Origin: Sporocytophaga sp.
GTDB taxonomy: Bacteria; Bacteroidota; Bacteroidia; Cytophagales; Cytophagaceae
DNA length: 64,000 nt
Reading direction: 5' to 3'
Assembly (NCBI RefSeq): GCF_017745095.1
Contig: NZ_JAGHZZ010000001.1
Coordinates: 62,001 to 126,000 of the forward strand
In this document: positions 25,273-33,851 of the stretch, piece by piece
How positions within the stretch are numbered: the first letter of the stretch is position 1
Layout: each line of letters begins with the position of its first letter
The notes under the pieces: generated by a model
Database searches by the model: none
Told to the model about the DNA's origin: nothing
The model's input: the letters and a program-made list of their open reading frames with translations, nothing else
Position numbers and translations under genes: made by a program

Positions 25273-26625
25273 ATGATGGAGGATAAAAAAGTTGTTTTAG
25301 CCGGCGGAGGACTAGTGGGAAGTTTACTTGCTTTGTTGTTAGGCAAAGCAGGTTATGAAGTGGATGTTTATGAAAAGCGGCCGGACCCACAAATGACTGC
25401 TCCTGAAACTGGAAGATCCATCAATCTTGCATTAAGTCATCGCGGAATCAGAGCTTTACAGGCAGCGGGGGTAGAAAAGGAAATGCTGAATATTGCCATT
25501 CCAATGAAAGGCAGATACATTCATCATGAAGACGGCTCCAATTCTTTTCAGCCATATGGTGATGAAGGTCAGGTTATTTATGCAGTCTCCAGAAGTGATC
25601 TGAACAAGACGCTTCTGAATAAAGCAAGAGAAGCGCACAATGTAAACCTGTTCTTTAATGAAAGATGTGTTAAGGTAAATATTGAAGAGTTCAGTATTGA
25701 ATTTGAAAACAAGCAGGATGGAACGGTTAAGAACAAAGAGTTTTCAGTGCTGTTTGGAGCGGACGGAGCTTTTTCACAAGTACGAAGTGCGCTCCTGCCG
25801 ACGAGTAGATTTAATTATTCTCAGGAGTATCTTGAATATGGATACAAAGAATTAACGATTCCTTCCAACGCAGGAGCGCACAGAATGGAGAAGAATGCAT
25901 TGCATATCTGGCCGAGAGAGAAGTTCATGCTGATAGCGCTGCCTAATCTTGATGGGACTTTTACGGCAACGCTTTTTTTACCATTTGAAGGAGAGATTTC
26001 TTTTACGTCATTAAAGACCGATTCTCAGATTGAGACATTTTTTAATCAGTACTTTGCAGATGCCGCCGGTCTTATACCAGAGCTGAGCAAGCAGTTTGCC
26101 GAGCATCCTACTTCAGCGTTAGTGACTGTAAAATGCTATCCATGGGTATATGAAAATCGGATCGCATTGATTGGTGATGCTGCGCATGCTATTGTGCCTT
26201 TTTATGGACAAGGCATGAATGCGGGCTTTGAAGACTGCCGGGTGTTGTATGATCTGATTACTAAAAATGGAAGTTTGAAAGCAAGTCTTCAGGAATATCA
26301 GGTGCTGAGGAAGCCGGCGGGAGATGCAGTCGGACAATTGGCACTTCAGAACTTTATCGAAATGAGAGATCTTGTTGGCGACAAGAAATTTCTGTTGAGG
26401 AAAAAGATTGAAGCTAAGATACATCACAAAATTCCAGGTTATCTTCCGCTTTACAGCATGGTGACCTTCAGCGATCTTCCATATCATGAAGCTTTGGATA
26501 AAGGGAAAAAGCAGGACAGGTTGATGGAAGAGATTATGAAGCTTGAAGATGTGGAGGAATTGTCTGAGAAAAAGGAGGTTTGGAAGAAGATAGAGGAGTT
26601 GGTGGAGAGGGAGATGGGGAGGTGA
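25273..26625 (+). CDS. kmo: Kynurenine 3-monooxygenase
   Basis: This 450-residue FAD-dependent aromatic hydroxylase converts L-kynurenine to 3-hydroxykynurenine with NADPH and O2. It shows the N-terminal Rossmann motif GGGLVGSLLALLLGKAGYEV and the family stretch ETGRSINLALSHRGIRALQ. The second FAD motif is RIALIGDAAHAIVPFYGQGM, followed by NAGFEDC. The C-terminus is shorter and less hydrophobic than the membrane-bound eukaryotic enzyme. Together with kynureninase and the dioxygenase it gives the kynurenine-to-quinolinate section. Tryptophan dioxygenase and formamidase are not in this window. Confidence 0.95.
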   Translation: MMEDKKVVLAGGGLVGSLLALLLGKAGYEVDVYEKRPDPQMTAPETGRSINLALSHRGIRALQAAGVEKEMLNIAIPMKGRYIHHEDGSNSFQPYGDEGQVIYAVSRSDLNKTLLNKAREAHNVNLFFNERCVKVNIEEFSIEFENKQDGTVKNKEFSVLFGADGAFSQVRSALLPTSRFNYSQEYLEYGYKELTIPSNAGAHRMEKNALHIWPREKFMLIALPNLDGTFTATLFLPFEGEISFTSLKTDSQIETFFNQYFADAAGLIPELSKQFAEHPTSALVTVKCYPWVYENRIALIGDAAHAIVPFYGQGMNAGFEDCRVLYDLITKNGSLKASLQEYQVLRKPAGDAVGQLALQNFIEMRDLVGDKKFLLRKKIEAKIHHKIPGYLPLYSMVTFSDLPYHEALDKGKKQDRLMEEIMKLEDVEELSEKKEVWKKIEELVEREMGR

Positions 26626-26706
26626 GTTTAATAGAGATTAGAGCCAATTAAAAATGGAAAATCAGTGTATTATTTAATAATATTTTACAAAACACCATAA
26701 GTATCG

Positions 26707-27510
26707 ATGCATCAAAAGCATAATCATTATGTTCCTAAAGTTTATTTAAAGCGATGGTCTTTCCAACGAAAAGGAAAAAAATTAATATATAGCCTAAATT
26801 TAAAAAACAAATTAATTCGGTCTCAACCCACAAATGAAGTATGCAAAAAAAAGAATCTCTATACCATTCCATCTTCATATGGATTAGACGAAAATAAGAT
26901 ATCAGAAAAATTCTTGTATAAAATCTGGGAAGATAGATGGCAAGTCGTATTAGCTAAAACTTTGGACAAAGGACTTATTCCAAGAAATGAGGAACTAGGT
27001 GATATAATGGCCTTTATAATTGTTCAGTCTATGCGATCTCTAAAATTTAAAAATGACTCACAGGCTTTAATCAATAAAATTGCTTCTGATGAATTAAAGA
27101 ATATTGATTTCACTCTTTCTTACGCATACCTTGCAATACAAGGGTATACAGATTTGATTAACAATTGTACGATTGAGCTCTATAAAGCAAACTTAGGAAA
27201 AAGGTTTATAACAACAGATAACCCTGCGACTCATTGGATAGTAGAAGGAAAATTGTATACCAATATAAAATCATTAATCCGAAATATGGATGTGCTTGCT
27301 AACCCCAATTATAAAATTATTTGCCCTATAACACCATATTGGTTAGGTATATTAACTCCAAATTTAGGTATTCCAGTAACAGTTTCTCAGAGAAATACTT
27401 GTAACGTTTTCGAATTATCTTTGGAGGAAATTAATATTTTTAATACTCTACTTGAAAATACCTCTCACGAAATGATATTTGCGAAGAGTTTGAATGACTT
27501 TATTAAATAG
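26707..27510 (+). CDS. DUF4238 protein
   Basis: This 267-residue soluble protein opens with HNHYVPKVYLKRWSF, the diagnostic start of DUF4238. The family continues with a helix-rich middle and the later TTDNPATHW segment (near residue 173), also typical. Function is not established; members are patchily distributed and often sit in variable genome regions. Base composition is noticeably AT-richer than the adjoining kmo gene, consistent with an acquired segment. It marks the left edge of the accessory-looking stretch to about 36 kb. Confidence 0.8.
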   Translation: MHQKHNHYVPKVYLKRWSFQRKGKKLIYSLNLKNKLIRSQPTNEVCKKKNLYTIPSSYGLDENKISEKFLYKIWEDRWQVVLAKTLDKGLIPRNEELGDIMAFIIVQSMRSLKFKNDSQALINKIASDELKNIDFTLSYAYLAIQGYTDLINNCTIELYKANLGKRFITTDNPATHWIVEGKLYTNIKSLIRNMDVLANPNYKIICPITPYWLGILTPNLGIPVTVSQRNTCNVFELSLEEINIFNTLLENTSHEMIFAKSLNDFIK

Positions 27511-27687
27511 CCCTGGTTCCCTCCAATTCCCAGGAGGCACCCTATGAGACCTTTCCATGAGAGCTGAACTAATTAATATACCTAAAAGTGTGTTTATTGA
27601 ATAAAGTGAAATTCTTTTCCTCCTTTGACAGGGATTGATACAAGCCGAGAGGAGAAACAGTTAACCCCTAAATTTTAAATAGTAAAA

Positions 27688-28185
27688 ATGAAACTTAAAG
27701 AATTATATCTTGTCATTATAATACTTATAATAACCCTCACAATCTTCTTATTGACATTCGGTATTAAATCTCTAGGTGAAACTCGATTAGATATTCAATT
27801 TAATGATAGCCATATTTTTATACCCCCTCTCCTGTTGTATTCAATATTTTATACCTTTATTGTGTACTTGACTTATGCAGGGATATCTATAATAAATGAG
27901 GCTACTTTAACCCGATATATATTACTGGGATGTTCCAATTTTGCTCTAATTATTTTCCTTATAGTAATTTCAAGAATTATCTCTCAACTTGAATTATTCG
28001 GTAGTGATCGTACAATATATCCTCCTCTGAGTGCGCTTCCTGAAGCAATAGCATCGGAAAATGATAGCGGTTCGTACACATTCATTTTAAATACAATAAC
28101 AATAATTCAATTCTTTCTTCTGGTCTCTTTATTCTTGATAGGATACCTTTTGGGAAAGTTTAAAAATATAAATAGGTTAGATTAA
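27688..28185 (+). CDS. Hypothetical four-helix membrane protein
   Basis: This 165-residue protein has four hydrophobic segments (near residues 7-25, 50-72, 82-105 and 130-155). A short extracytoplasmic loop with DIQFNDSHIFIPP lies after the first helix. I do not recognise a family. It ends 4 bp before the zinc-ribbon DUF4272 gene and is probably co-transcribed with it, which suggests a shared role. Nothing in it points to catalysis. Confidence 0.6.
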   Translation: MKLKELYLVIIILIITLTIFLLTFGIKSLGETRLDIQFNDSHIFIPPLLLYSIFYTFIVYLTYAGISIINEATLTRYILLGCSNFALIIFLIVISRIISQLELFGSDRTIYPPLSALPEAIASENDSGSYTFILNTITIIQFFLLVSLFLIGYLLGKFKNINRLD

Positions 28186-28189
28186 ATCA

Positions 28190-29116
28190 ATGTTATTCTG
28201 GAATAGGAAAAAAGAAAATCTAATAATCCAATGTTCGAATTGTGAGTGGCAACCAGATGGTGAAATACATTGGGCCTGTAGCTGTGGACATAGGTGGAAT
28301 ACTTTTAAAACGAAAGGGAAGTGTCCTAGTTGTAAAAAGCAATGGGAGAATACATGGTGTCCCGGTTGTGGGAAGTCTACGCCTCATAAAGATTGGTACA
28401 AAACTAAAGAGGAGGTTGAAAAAATTGAAACCACAGGAGACCTTGTATTAAGGAGAAAAAAGAAGTCTCTTGAATCAAGACTCATTGATTATGGGATAAA
28501 GAATTACAGAGTAAGTCATTTGGAGTATCTGGATCATTCAAAGGAAAAGTTCCAAACAGCGTATGATGCCGGTTGCAGAATGATAATTCTTTATGCAATT
28601 GCATATTTAGTACATAACTTGGATGAGAGGCCCTCTTTTATTGATTGGTTCAAGACTGAAAAGATTTGGGAAAAAGTATCACCAAAAGAAATGGAGTTTT
28701 TAATGAATCCATCTCCAGAAGAGAGGATGCTTATGGATTTGTCTTGGTGTATCGAAGGTGCTATAACCTTGGCTTGGTGTTTAAAAAAGGTAGACGTTTT
28801 GCCTAGATTGGATGATGAAAATAATGTAGTTGAGGAGTTCCAACAAAATTTGCCAGAACTTGGCGATTCGTTAATTCTGTTCTTGTCTCAATCAGAATTT
28901 CGAAATTTTGAAGAAATTTATGAAGAGAATTTATTAAATGAATTAGCAACTACCTATTTCAGGGATTTACTGTTTAACGGAAAAAAGGACACAACTAGAA
29001 TAAATAGATCGGTAAGTTATGAAAGGCACAAAGTTTTAAATTGGCTGAGAACGTATTATGAAGAAGGGGGTGAAGTTACTGGAGAACTTTGGGACGAAAC
29101 TGATACTTCGACATAA
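28190..29116 (+). CDS. Zinc-ribbon protein with DUF4272 domain
   Basis: This 308-residue protein has three Cys-pair knuckles in its first 65 residues (CSNC, CSCG, CPSC, CPGCG), a probable double zinc ribbon. The rest (about residues 85-300) resembles DUF4272. It shows a conserved Arg in AGCRMIILYAIAYLVH, the SPKEMEFLMNPSPEERM element, and WCIEGAITLAWCLKKVDVLP, which fits the family's 'W-x-x-E-a-x-x-x-l-x-W-a-L' pattern. DUF4272 proteins have no firmly known function. The fusion of zinc ribbons to this domain is noteworthy. The gene is coupled to the small membrane protein upstream. Confidence 0.7.
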   Translation: MLFWNRKKENLIIQCSNCEWQPDGEIHWACSCGHRWNTFKTKGKCPSCKKQWENTWCPGCGKSTPHKDWYKTKEEVEKIETTGDLVLRRKKKSLESRLIDYGIKNYRVSHLEYLDHSKEKFQTAYDAGCRMIILYAIAYLVHNLDERPSFIDWFKTEKIWEKVSPKEMEFLMNPSPEERMLMDLSWCIEGAITLAWCLKKVDVLPRLDDENNVVEEFQQNLPELGDSLILFLSQSEFRNFEEIYEENLLNELATTYFRDLLFNGKKDTTRINRSVSYERHKVLNWLRTYYEEGGEVTGELWDETDTST

Positions 29117-29163
29117 AATATTAGAGTGATCTGCTTACTTGACACATCGGTACTAAAAACAAA

Positions 29164-29706
29164 ATGAATTATTCAATACAACACCTATTAAACAGAATCA
29201 ATAACGGCGAGAGGCTGAAGTATATTTATTTCTGGGGACATCAGCCGAGTAAGGACGGGACAATCACCAACTCATGTTTCAGTCAATGGTGGATTGCGGA
29301 TTTTAAAGTTGATGGAATTACATATAAGACTGCCGAACACTGGATGATGGCAAAGAAGGCAGAATTATTTGGAGATAAAGAAATATACGAAAAGATCATA
29401 AATTCTAAATCGCCAGGAGAGGCAAAGGACCTGGGACGCAGGATATCAGGATTTAATAAGGAGAAGTGGGAAGCATCACGATTTGAAATTGTAGTCGAAG
29501 GGAATTACCACAAGTTTACCCAATATCCGGATTTGAGAGAATTTCTCTTGAATACACAAGATAGAATACTAGTCGAAGCTAGTCCTATTGACAACATCTG
29601 GGGTGTAGGATTAGCAAAGGATAATGCACGGATAGAGAATCCGGAAGATTGGAATGGCTTGAATCTATTAGGATTTGCTCTGATGGAAGTGAGAGATAGG
29701 GTTTAG
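29164..29706 (+). CDS. NADAR-family N-glycosidase (YbiA-like)
   Basis: This 180-residue protein has the NADAR/YbiA signature: FWGHQPS near residue 23, CFSQWWIADFKVDG near 38, and YKTAEHWMMAKKAELFGD near 54-71 with the key Glu in AEHWM. The WGVGLAKDNARIENPEDWNGLNLLG stretch (given here as WGVGLAKDN...ENPEDWNG) closes the active site. Family members hydrolyse N-glycosidic bonds in riboflavin intermediates or remove ADP-ribose from guanine as antitoxins of DarT-like toxins. No DarT-type toxin is adjacent, so the housekeeping (RibA-linked/YbiA) reading is equally open. Confidence 0.85.
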   Translation: MNYSIQHLLNRINNGERLKYIYFWGHQPSKDGTITNSCFSQWWIADFKVDGITYKTAEHWMMAKKAELFGDKEIYEKIINSKSPGEAKDLGRRISGFNKEKWEASRFEIVVEGNYHKFTQYPDLREFLLNTQDRILVEASPIDNIWGVGLAKDNARIENPEDWNGLNLLGFALMEVRDRV

Positions 29707-29877
29707 TAAGAAATAAGGTGGCCGTTGCCATTGCTTTGTTGAGGTGAATCGAATTTTAAGTATGATATTTTTTCCATATCACTTTTTAGTTTTGCGAACA
29801 TTATTTAGCGAGTAATAGAATTGGAAGTTGAAAACGATCTAAAGAACTATGTTTAATCAGGAATAGTAAGGGAAATA

Positions 29878-29987
29878 GACCTCGAAGAGGTCAAATGTTT
29901 ATAGTGGACAAAAACTATCCATCCGACCCCTTTGGGGTCGCACCACTCCCTGACACTAAACTATAAATATTAAATCCCTTCAGGATT
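29878..29987. repeat. REP-like palindrome cluster upstream of Y1 transposase
   Basis: Three small palindromes lie just before the broken transposase gene. They are GACCTC-gaa-GAGGTC (29878-29892), CGACCCC-TTT-GGGGTCG (29924-29940) and AATCC-CTTCA-GGATT (29973-29987). The middle one is enclosed by a further pair, TTTATAGT (29898-29905) and ACTATAAA (29960-29967). Such hairpins are the recognised DNA of REP-associated tyrosine transposases. Confidence 0.75.
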
Positions 29988-30188
29988 AAAAACAAATATG
30001 GCAGGAACATATTCTCAGATATACATTCAGGTGGTCTGTGCAGTTAAAGGCAGAGAAAGCTTAATACAGCCCTTTTTGGGAGGTGGAATTGTATAAATAT
30101 AGCACAGGTATAGTTAGAAATAAAGATCAAAAGTTGATAGCCATTAATGGTATGCCGGACCATATTCATTTTTTAATCGGAATCAGAC

Positions 30189-30230
30189 TGTAGGCTCCCC
30201 TTAAATTTGGGCCATTCAAAAATAGAGTTT
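30189..30230 (+). repeat. Terminal inverted repeat (left) of the IS3-family element
   Basis: This repeat pairs with 31389-31429. It starts TGTAGGCTCCCC and ends ATAGAGTTT. The two copies differ by a 1-bp length change and a few substitutions. Confidence 0.88.
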
Positions 30231-31016
30231 TTAATCCAAAACTTCGCATAAAAGATCTGCAGGTGTTTTATACCCTAATGATTTATGAGGCTTTTGAGTA
30301 TTGTAATCAATCCTCCATTCTTCAGCCATTGTTCTCACTTCAGTGATAGTCTTAAAAACATAAGCGTTTAAAAGATCTCTTCTTATTGTTCCGTTACATC
30401 TTTCGATAAAGGCATTCTGAGTTGGCTTTCCTGGTTGTATAAATGCCAATACTATTTTATTCTCTTTACACTATGCATCCAACTTTGAAGAAATAAACTC
30501 AGGTCCATTGTCCACTCTTATCATTTCTGGAAGACCTCTGCTTTCTTTTAATTGTTCAAGAACTCTAAGTAATCTTAATGTTGGTAGAGATGTGTCAACT
30601 TCGACCGATAACATTTCTCTATTGTAATCATCCATTATGTTTAACAGTCTGAAGCGTTGACCATTCCATAAACTATCTGACATAAAATCTATTGACCATA
30701 CCTGGTTAATTTTACTCGGTTGGAATAATTCCTGCTTTGCTCTTGCAGGTAATCTTTTCTTGGGACGTCTTCTGATATTTAGCCCCATTTTGGTGTAAAC
30801 TCTATACACACGTTTATGATTCCAAGTATGCTTCATTCTTCTTATCCGATAAAAGCTATTCCAAAAGCCTATAGTACGAATCTGCTCAGTAAGTGAAGTC
30901 AAGACCTCTATTATGGGTTCATCGTTCTTTACAACTGCTTTATATTCAAATGTGCTTCTGGATAATCCAAACTCCTTACAGGCCCGACGAATACTTACTG
31001 AATGCTCAGTAATCAT
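30231..31016 (-). pseudogene. IS3 transposase OrfB (DDE integrase core) with in-frame amber stop
   Basis: The rve-type catalytic domain is recognisable: INQVWSIDFMSDSLWNG (first Asp), MIRVDNGPEFISSKLDA (second Asp), and in the distal part IQPGKPTQNAFIERCNGTIR (catalytic Glu). A TAG at 30471-30473 splits it just after SSKLDA. The frame continues CKENKIVLAFIQPGK without other damage. The usual residue there is Trp, so a single TGG-to-TAG change explains the stop. The catalytic Glu lies after the stop. Upstream of the first ATG the frame runs back to the A7G slippery site in orfA, which is where translation would normally enter. Confidence 0.9.
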
Positions 31017-31048
31017 ATGGGTTATAAGTATTTTCTTTTCGTCAGGCT

Positions 31049-31315
31049 TTAAAGCTTTTTTTCAACAGCATCTTTGTAGGCATGATGGACAAGACTTAGT
31101 TCTGCATACATTTTCTTTAGCTTTGCATTTTCCTCCTCAAGATCCTTCATCTTTTTAATATCACTGGCTTCCATTCCTCCATACTTCGCCTTCCAATTAT
31201 AAAAAGTAGCATCACTAATACCATGTTCTCTGGATATTTCGGATACTTTCATTCCGGCTTCCTGTTTTTTGAGGATAGCAATAATCTGGGTTTCTGTAAA
31301 TTTGGTCTTTTTCAT
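31049..31315 (-). CDS. IS3 transposase OrfA (helix-turn-helix)
   Basis: This 88-residue DNA-binding subunit has the HTH pattern KFTETQIIAILKKQEAG then VSEISREHGISDATFYNWKA, and a leucine-zipper-like coiled coil (LEEENAKLKKMYAELSL). The end contains A7G (AAAAAAAG, plus strand 31054-31061 region), a typical -1 ribosomal frameshift signal that would fuse it to OrfB. This ORF is intact, so the element can still make OrfA, which in other IS3 elements can act as a repressor. Confidence 0.9.
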   Translation of the reverse strand: MKKTKFTETQIIAILKKQEAGMKVSEISREHGISDATFYNWKAKYGGMEASDIKKMKDLEEENAKLKKMYAELSLVHHAYKDAVEKKL

Positions 31316-31388
31316 AGGGCTTATTTAAATTTAATAATTTTTAAGTTCTAACGCACTCATTTCGGACAAAGCCTCAATGAGTTTGTTG

Positions 31389-31429
31389 AAACTCTATTTT
31401 TAAATGGCCCTATTTTGGGGAAGCTTACA
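31389..31429 (-). repeat. Terminal inverted repeat (right) of the IS3-family element
   Basis: Read inward this is TGTAAGCTTCCCC... ATAGAGTTT, matching the left end. The AGAC duplication begins at 31430. Confidence 0.88.
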
Positions 31430-31890
31430 AGACCAAGCTGTTGTCTTTCAGATTTGGTTAGAGAAATTAAGAAATCATCCAATGATTTTATTAAGGAGAA
31501 GAAATTTTCAAAATTTAAATTTCAATGGCAGGAAGGTTATGGCGCATTTTCATATAGCCATTCTGCATTGGATAGTGTAATTGCATATATTAACAATCAA
31601 AAAGAACATCATAAAAGGCAATCATTTAAAGATGAATACAAAGGTTTTTTGACCAAATTTCAGATTGAACATAAGGACGAATATTTATTTGAATGGATTG
31701 AATAAGACTCAACTTCCTTTCTTGTCTCATTGAATGGAGCCTTTTTAAAGGAGGTGCACAAAAGACAGACAAAATTGTTTGAGAATTCCTTGTTTGACGA
31801 GGGAAGCTGGGTTTTTATTTCAGCCAATCGTTTAATATTAATGCTTTCTTCTGGGTCAAAAACTGGAGAGCCGCAGCAAAAAACAAACCT

Positions 31891-32232
31891 ATGACCACAG
31901 AATCATTCAATAACGAATTAGAATTTGACGCAAGTCGAGTCAAGACAAAAGTTGTGATAGAAACTTCTTTTTCAAAAGAGATACGAATCCTTTTAAGCAA
32001 AGGGCAAATTATGAAAGAGCACAAAACTCCTTTCCCAATTTTAATCCACATTTTAGAGGGGGAAATTATGTTAGGTGTTAAAGGTACAGCTCATATAATG
32101 AGGAGTGGCGATATTATAGCATTGGACGGCGATGTTCCTCACGATTTAACTGCTAAAGAGAATACAATTGTACGACTTTCTCTTTCAAAGCACGATAGGG
32201 TCGAACGGCTTAAAGATGTCTTGCATAATTAA
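31891..32232 (+). CDS. Small cupin-domain protein
   Basis: This 113-residue single cupin shows motif 1 as MKEHKTPFPILIHILEGEI (near residues 46-64) and motif 2 as MRSGDIIALDGDVPHDLTA (near residues 70-88). Both His positions (KEHKT and VPHDL) are present, so metal binding is possible. There is no second domain. It lies 39 bp upstream of a Crp/Fnr regulator start and is probably co-transcribed with it. In other bacteria similar pairs respond to redox or nitrogen-oxide stress, but nothing here shows that directly. Confidence 0.8.
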   Translation: MTTESFNNELEFDASRVKTKVVIETSFSKEIRILLSKGQIMKEHKTPFPILIHILEGEIMLGVKGTAHIMRSGDIIALDGDVPHDLTAKENTIVRLSLSKHDRVERLKDVLHN

Positions 32233-32271
32233 AATATAAGTCTGTTGCAGGGACAACCAGAATACAACAAA

Positions 32272-32844
32272 ATGAAGGAAACTATAAAACTATATTTCAG
32301 TAATTTTCTTCCACTCGAAAACAGTGACTTAGAGATGTTCGCCGGGAAATTTACGTCCAAACACTTTAAGAAAGGCGAGTATTTTATAAAAGAAGGGAAT
32401 TTGTCCTCTGAAATCGGATTTATATTAAAAGGATGCTTAGTCTGCGTATATAACAAAGAGGGGGTCGAGTTTATAGATGAGTTTTGTATGGAGAATGAGT
32501 TTATATCCGACTACCCAAGCTTGTTAGACAATAAGCCAGCTGAAAAAGATGTAAAGTGTCTTGAAGATACGGAATTGCTGGTTGTTAAAGCAAGCGACTT
32601 GAATGACCTGTATAATCAAAAGCACTCGTTTGAAAGGGTTGGAAGAATCATTGCCGAGTCATTATTTAAAAATTGGCACCAGAAAGCAGTTTCGTTAATG
32701 CTGGATGATGCTGAAACAAGATACAAGAAGCTAATTAAAAACAGACCAACATTGCCTCAGAGAGTACCTCAATACTTAATCGCCTCATATCTAAACGTTA
32801 CGCCTGAATCACTAAGCAGAATCAGGAAAAAAATCAGCCAATAA
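32272..32844 (+). CDS. Crp/Fnr-family transcriptional regulator
   Basis: This 190-residue protein starts at ATG 32272 (MKETIKLYFSNFLP), with the nine-residue TTG extension rejected. A cyclic-nucleotide-binding-like beta-barrel (about residues 15-125; KKGEYFIKEGNLSSEIGFIL) is followed by a helix-turn-helix that ends VPQYLIASYLNVTPESLSRI, as in many Bacteroidota Crp-like proteins. The cNMP-binding Arg and Glu signature is not clear, and no Fe-S Cys set is present, so the effector is unknown. It follows the cupin gene closely. Confidence 0.87.
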   Translation: MKETIKLYFSNFLPLENSDLEMFAGKFTSKHFKKGEYFIKEGNLSSEIGFILKGCLVCVYNKEGVEFIDEFCMENEFISDYPSLLDNKPAEKDVKCLEDTELLVVKASDLNDLYNQKHSFERVGRIIAESLFKNWHQKAVSLMLDDAETRYKKLIKNRPTLPQRVPQYLIASYLNVTPESLSRIRKKISQ

Positions 32845-32933
32845 TCTTTCTTACCATAGGTCAATGAAAGTCGGATTCTGTCGGGATTACTTTTGCTTCA
32901 TAAATTTTTTACAAGCATTTAAAACACAAAATT

Positions 32934-33752
32934 ATGAAGACAGTAATTTTACTTTTAAGTATCTGTTTAACAAGTGTACTAGCTTTTGCACAAGAAAAGG
33001 CATCTGACAAAAATGTAGTTTTTATACACGGAGCCTGGTCAACAGGAGAGGTTTGGAATAACTACAAGCATTACTTTACGGAACAGGGATACAATACAAT
33101 CAGTCCCACATTTCATTACCATAGTGTAGAACCGAACGACTCATTGATAGGTGTGAGCATGGAAGATTATGTAAATCAAATCCGAAAAGTATTACTAACC
33201 TTTGAAAATCCACCGACTATTGTTGCTCATTCGATGGGTTGTATAATTGCTCAAAGGTTGGCAGTGGAAGGATTGATTGGAAAAATGATTCTTATTGCAC
33301 CACCTACCAATTATGGAATGATGCCACCCTCGAAAAGTATTAAGTCAGTTAAATGGGTTAATAAGGTGAAACATTTAAAAGATAATGTAGCAAAACCCAC
33401 ATTTGAGCAGGCTGTCATTGGAATGTTGCATAATTTATCGGAAGAAAAGCAGAAAGAAGTTTATTATAAAATGACCTCTGAGTCAGGATTGGTAATGAAA
33501 GAGATGATCTGGATAAAAAACCTATTTGGAAAACAACCAAACAAAATAGAATATTCAAAAATCTGCAATCCTGTATTATTTGTTTCCGGAGGTATTGATA
33601 ATGCTTCACCCGTCAGGATTTCTGAGAAATTATTTAAAAAATATAAATCACCAACAGAATTGAAGGTGTTTGAAAATAATGCTCATTGGATGATGGAAGA
33701 AGATAATTGGAAGGAGATTGCAAAATATATTAAAAGCTGGATTGGAGAGTAA
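32934..33752 (+). CDS. Secreted alpha/beta hydrolase
   Basis: This 272-residue protein has a signal peptide (MKTVILLLSICLTSVLAFAQ) and an alpha/beta-hydrolase fold. It shows the oxyanion strand VVFIHGAWSTGEVW, the nucleophile Ser100 in VAHSMGC, probable acid Asp222 in SGGIDNASP and His251 in NNAHWMMEE. The order and spacing fit esterase or lipase-like enzymes of the family. Substrate is unknown. It stands alone, 89 bp after the Crp/Fnr gene. Confidence 0.87.
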   Translation: MKTVILLLSICLTSVLAFAQEKASDKNVVFIHGAWSTGEVWNNYKHYFTEQGYNTISPTFHYHSVEPNDSLIGVSMEDYVNQIRKVLLTFENPPTIVAHSMGCIIAQRLAVEGLIGKMILIAPPTNYGMMPPSKSIKSVKWVNKVKHLKDNVAKPTFEQAVIGMLHNLSEEKQKEVYYKMTSESGLVMKEMIWIKNLFGKQPNKIEYSKICNPVLFVSGGIDNASPVRISEKLFKKYKSPTELKVFENNAHWMMEEDNWKEIAKYIKSWIGE

Positions 33753-33851
33753 TTCTTAATCTAGAGTTGTCGATGAGACATAAATGGAATATTAAAATAG
33801 AAGCATATAGATACTTTATTGTTTATAAAAACTAGCCACGAGACTGTGAAA

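Larger units (their letters stand above)
30189..31429 (-). mobile_element. IS3-family insertion sequence, 1241 bp, AGAC target duplication
   Basis: The ends are imperfect 41-42-bp inverted repeats beginning TGTAGGCTCCCC (left) and TGTAAGCTTCCCC (right, read inward). The shared inner part is GGGCCATT[C/T]AAAAATAGAG. The 4-bp direct repeat AGAC flanks the element (30185-30188 and 31430-31433), which fits IS3-family subgroups that duplicate 4 bp. It encodes orfA and orfB on the minus strand with a -1 frameshift signal. orfB carries an amber stop, so this copy should not make full transposase. Confidence 0.93.
29998..31705 (+). pseudogene. REP-associated Y1 (IS200-like) transposase, frameshifted and split by an IS3 element
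   Basis: The coding remnant begins MAGTYSQIYIQVVCAVKGRE at 29998, where the family usually has 'TYTQIHIQ-FAVK'. A T5 run at 30078-30082, where T4 would keep the frame, shifts it to an early stop. The other frame continues WEVELYKYSTGIVRNKD and reaches the metal-binding MPDHIHFLIG. The IS element at 30189-31429 then interrupts it. Removing the IS and one AGAC copy rejoins GIRPSCCLSDLVREIKKSS in frame, followed by FQWQEGYGAFSYS, where the catalytic Tyr region is expected, and the end at 31705. The tail 31431-31705 alone is not a gene. At least two independent inactivating events are visible. Confidence 0.9.

Noticed and set aside
29164-29706. NADAR antitoxin of a DarT-type toxin-antitoxin pair
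   Set aside because: No DarT-like toxin is adjacent; the upstream DUF4272 gene does not show ADP-ribosyltransferase motifs. Kept only as a possibility.
30231-30449. Separate short transposase gene
   Set aside because: It is the 3' part of OrfB, in the same frame after an amber codon; no start of its own is needed.
31415-31705. Independent 96-aa gene
   Set aside because: It is the 3' part of the Y1 transposase split by the IS; its first codons lie in the IS end.
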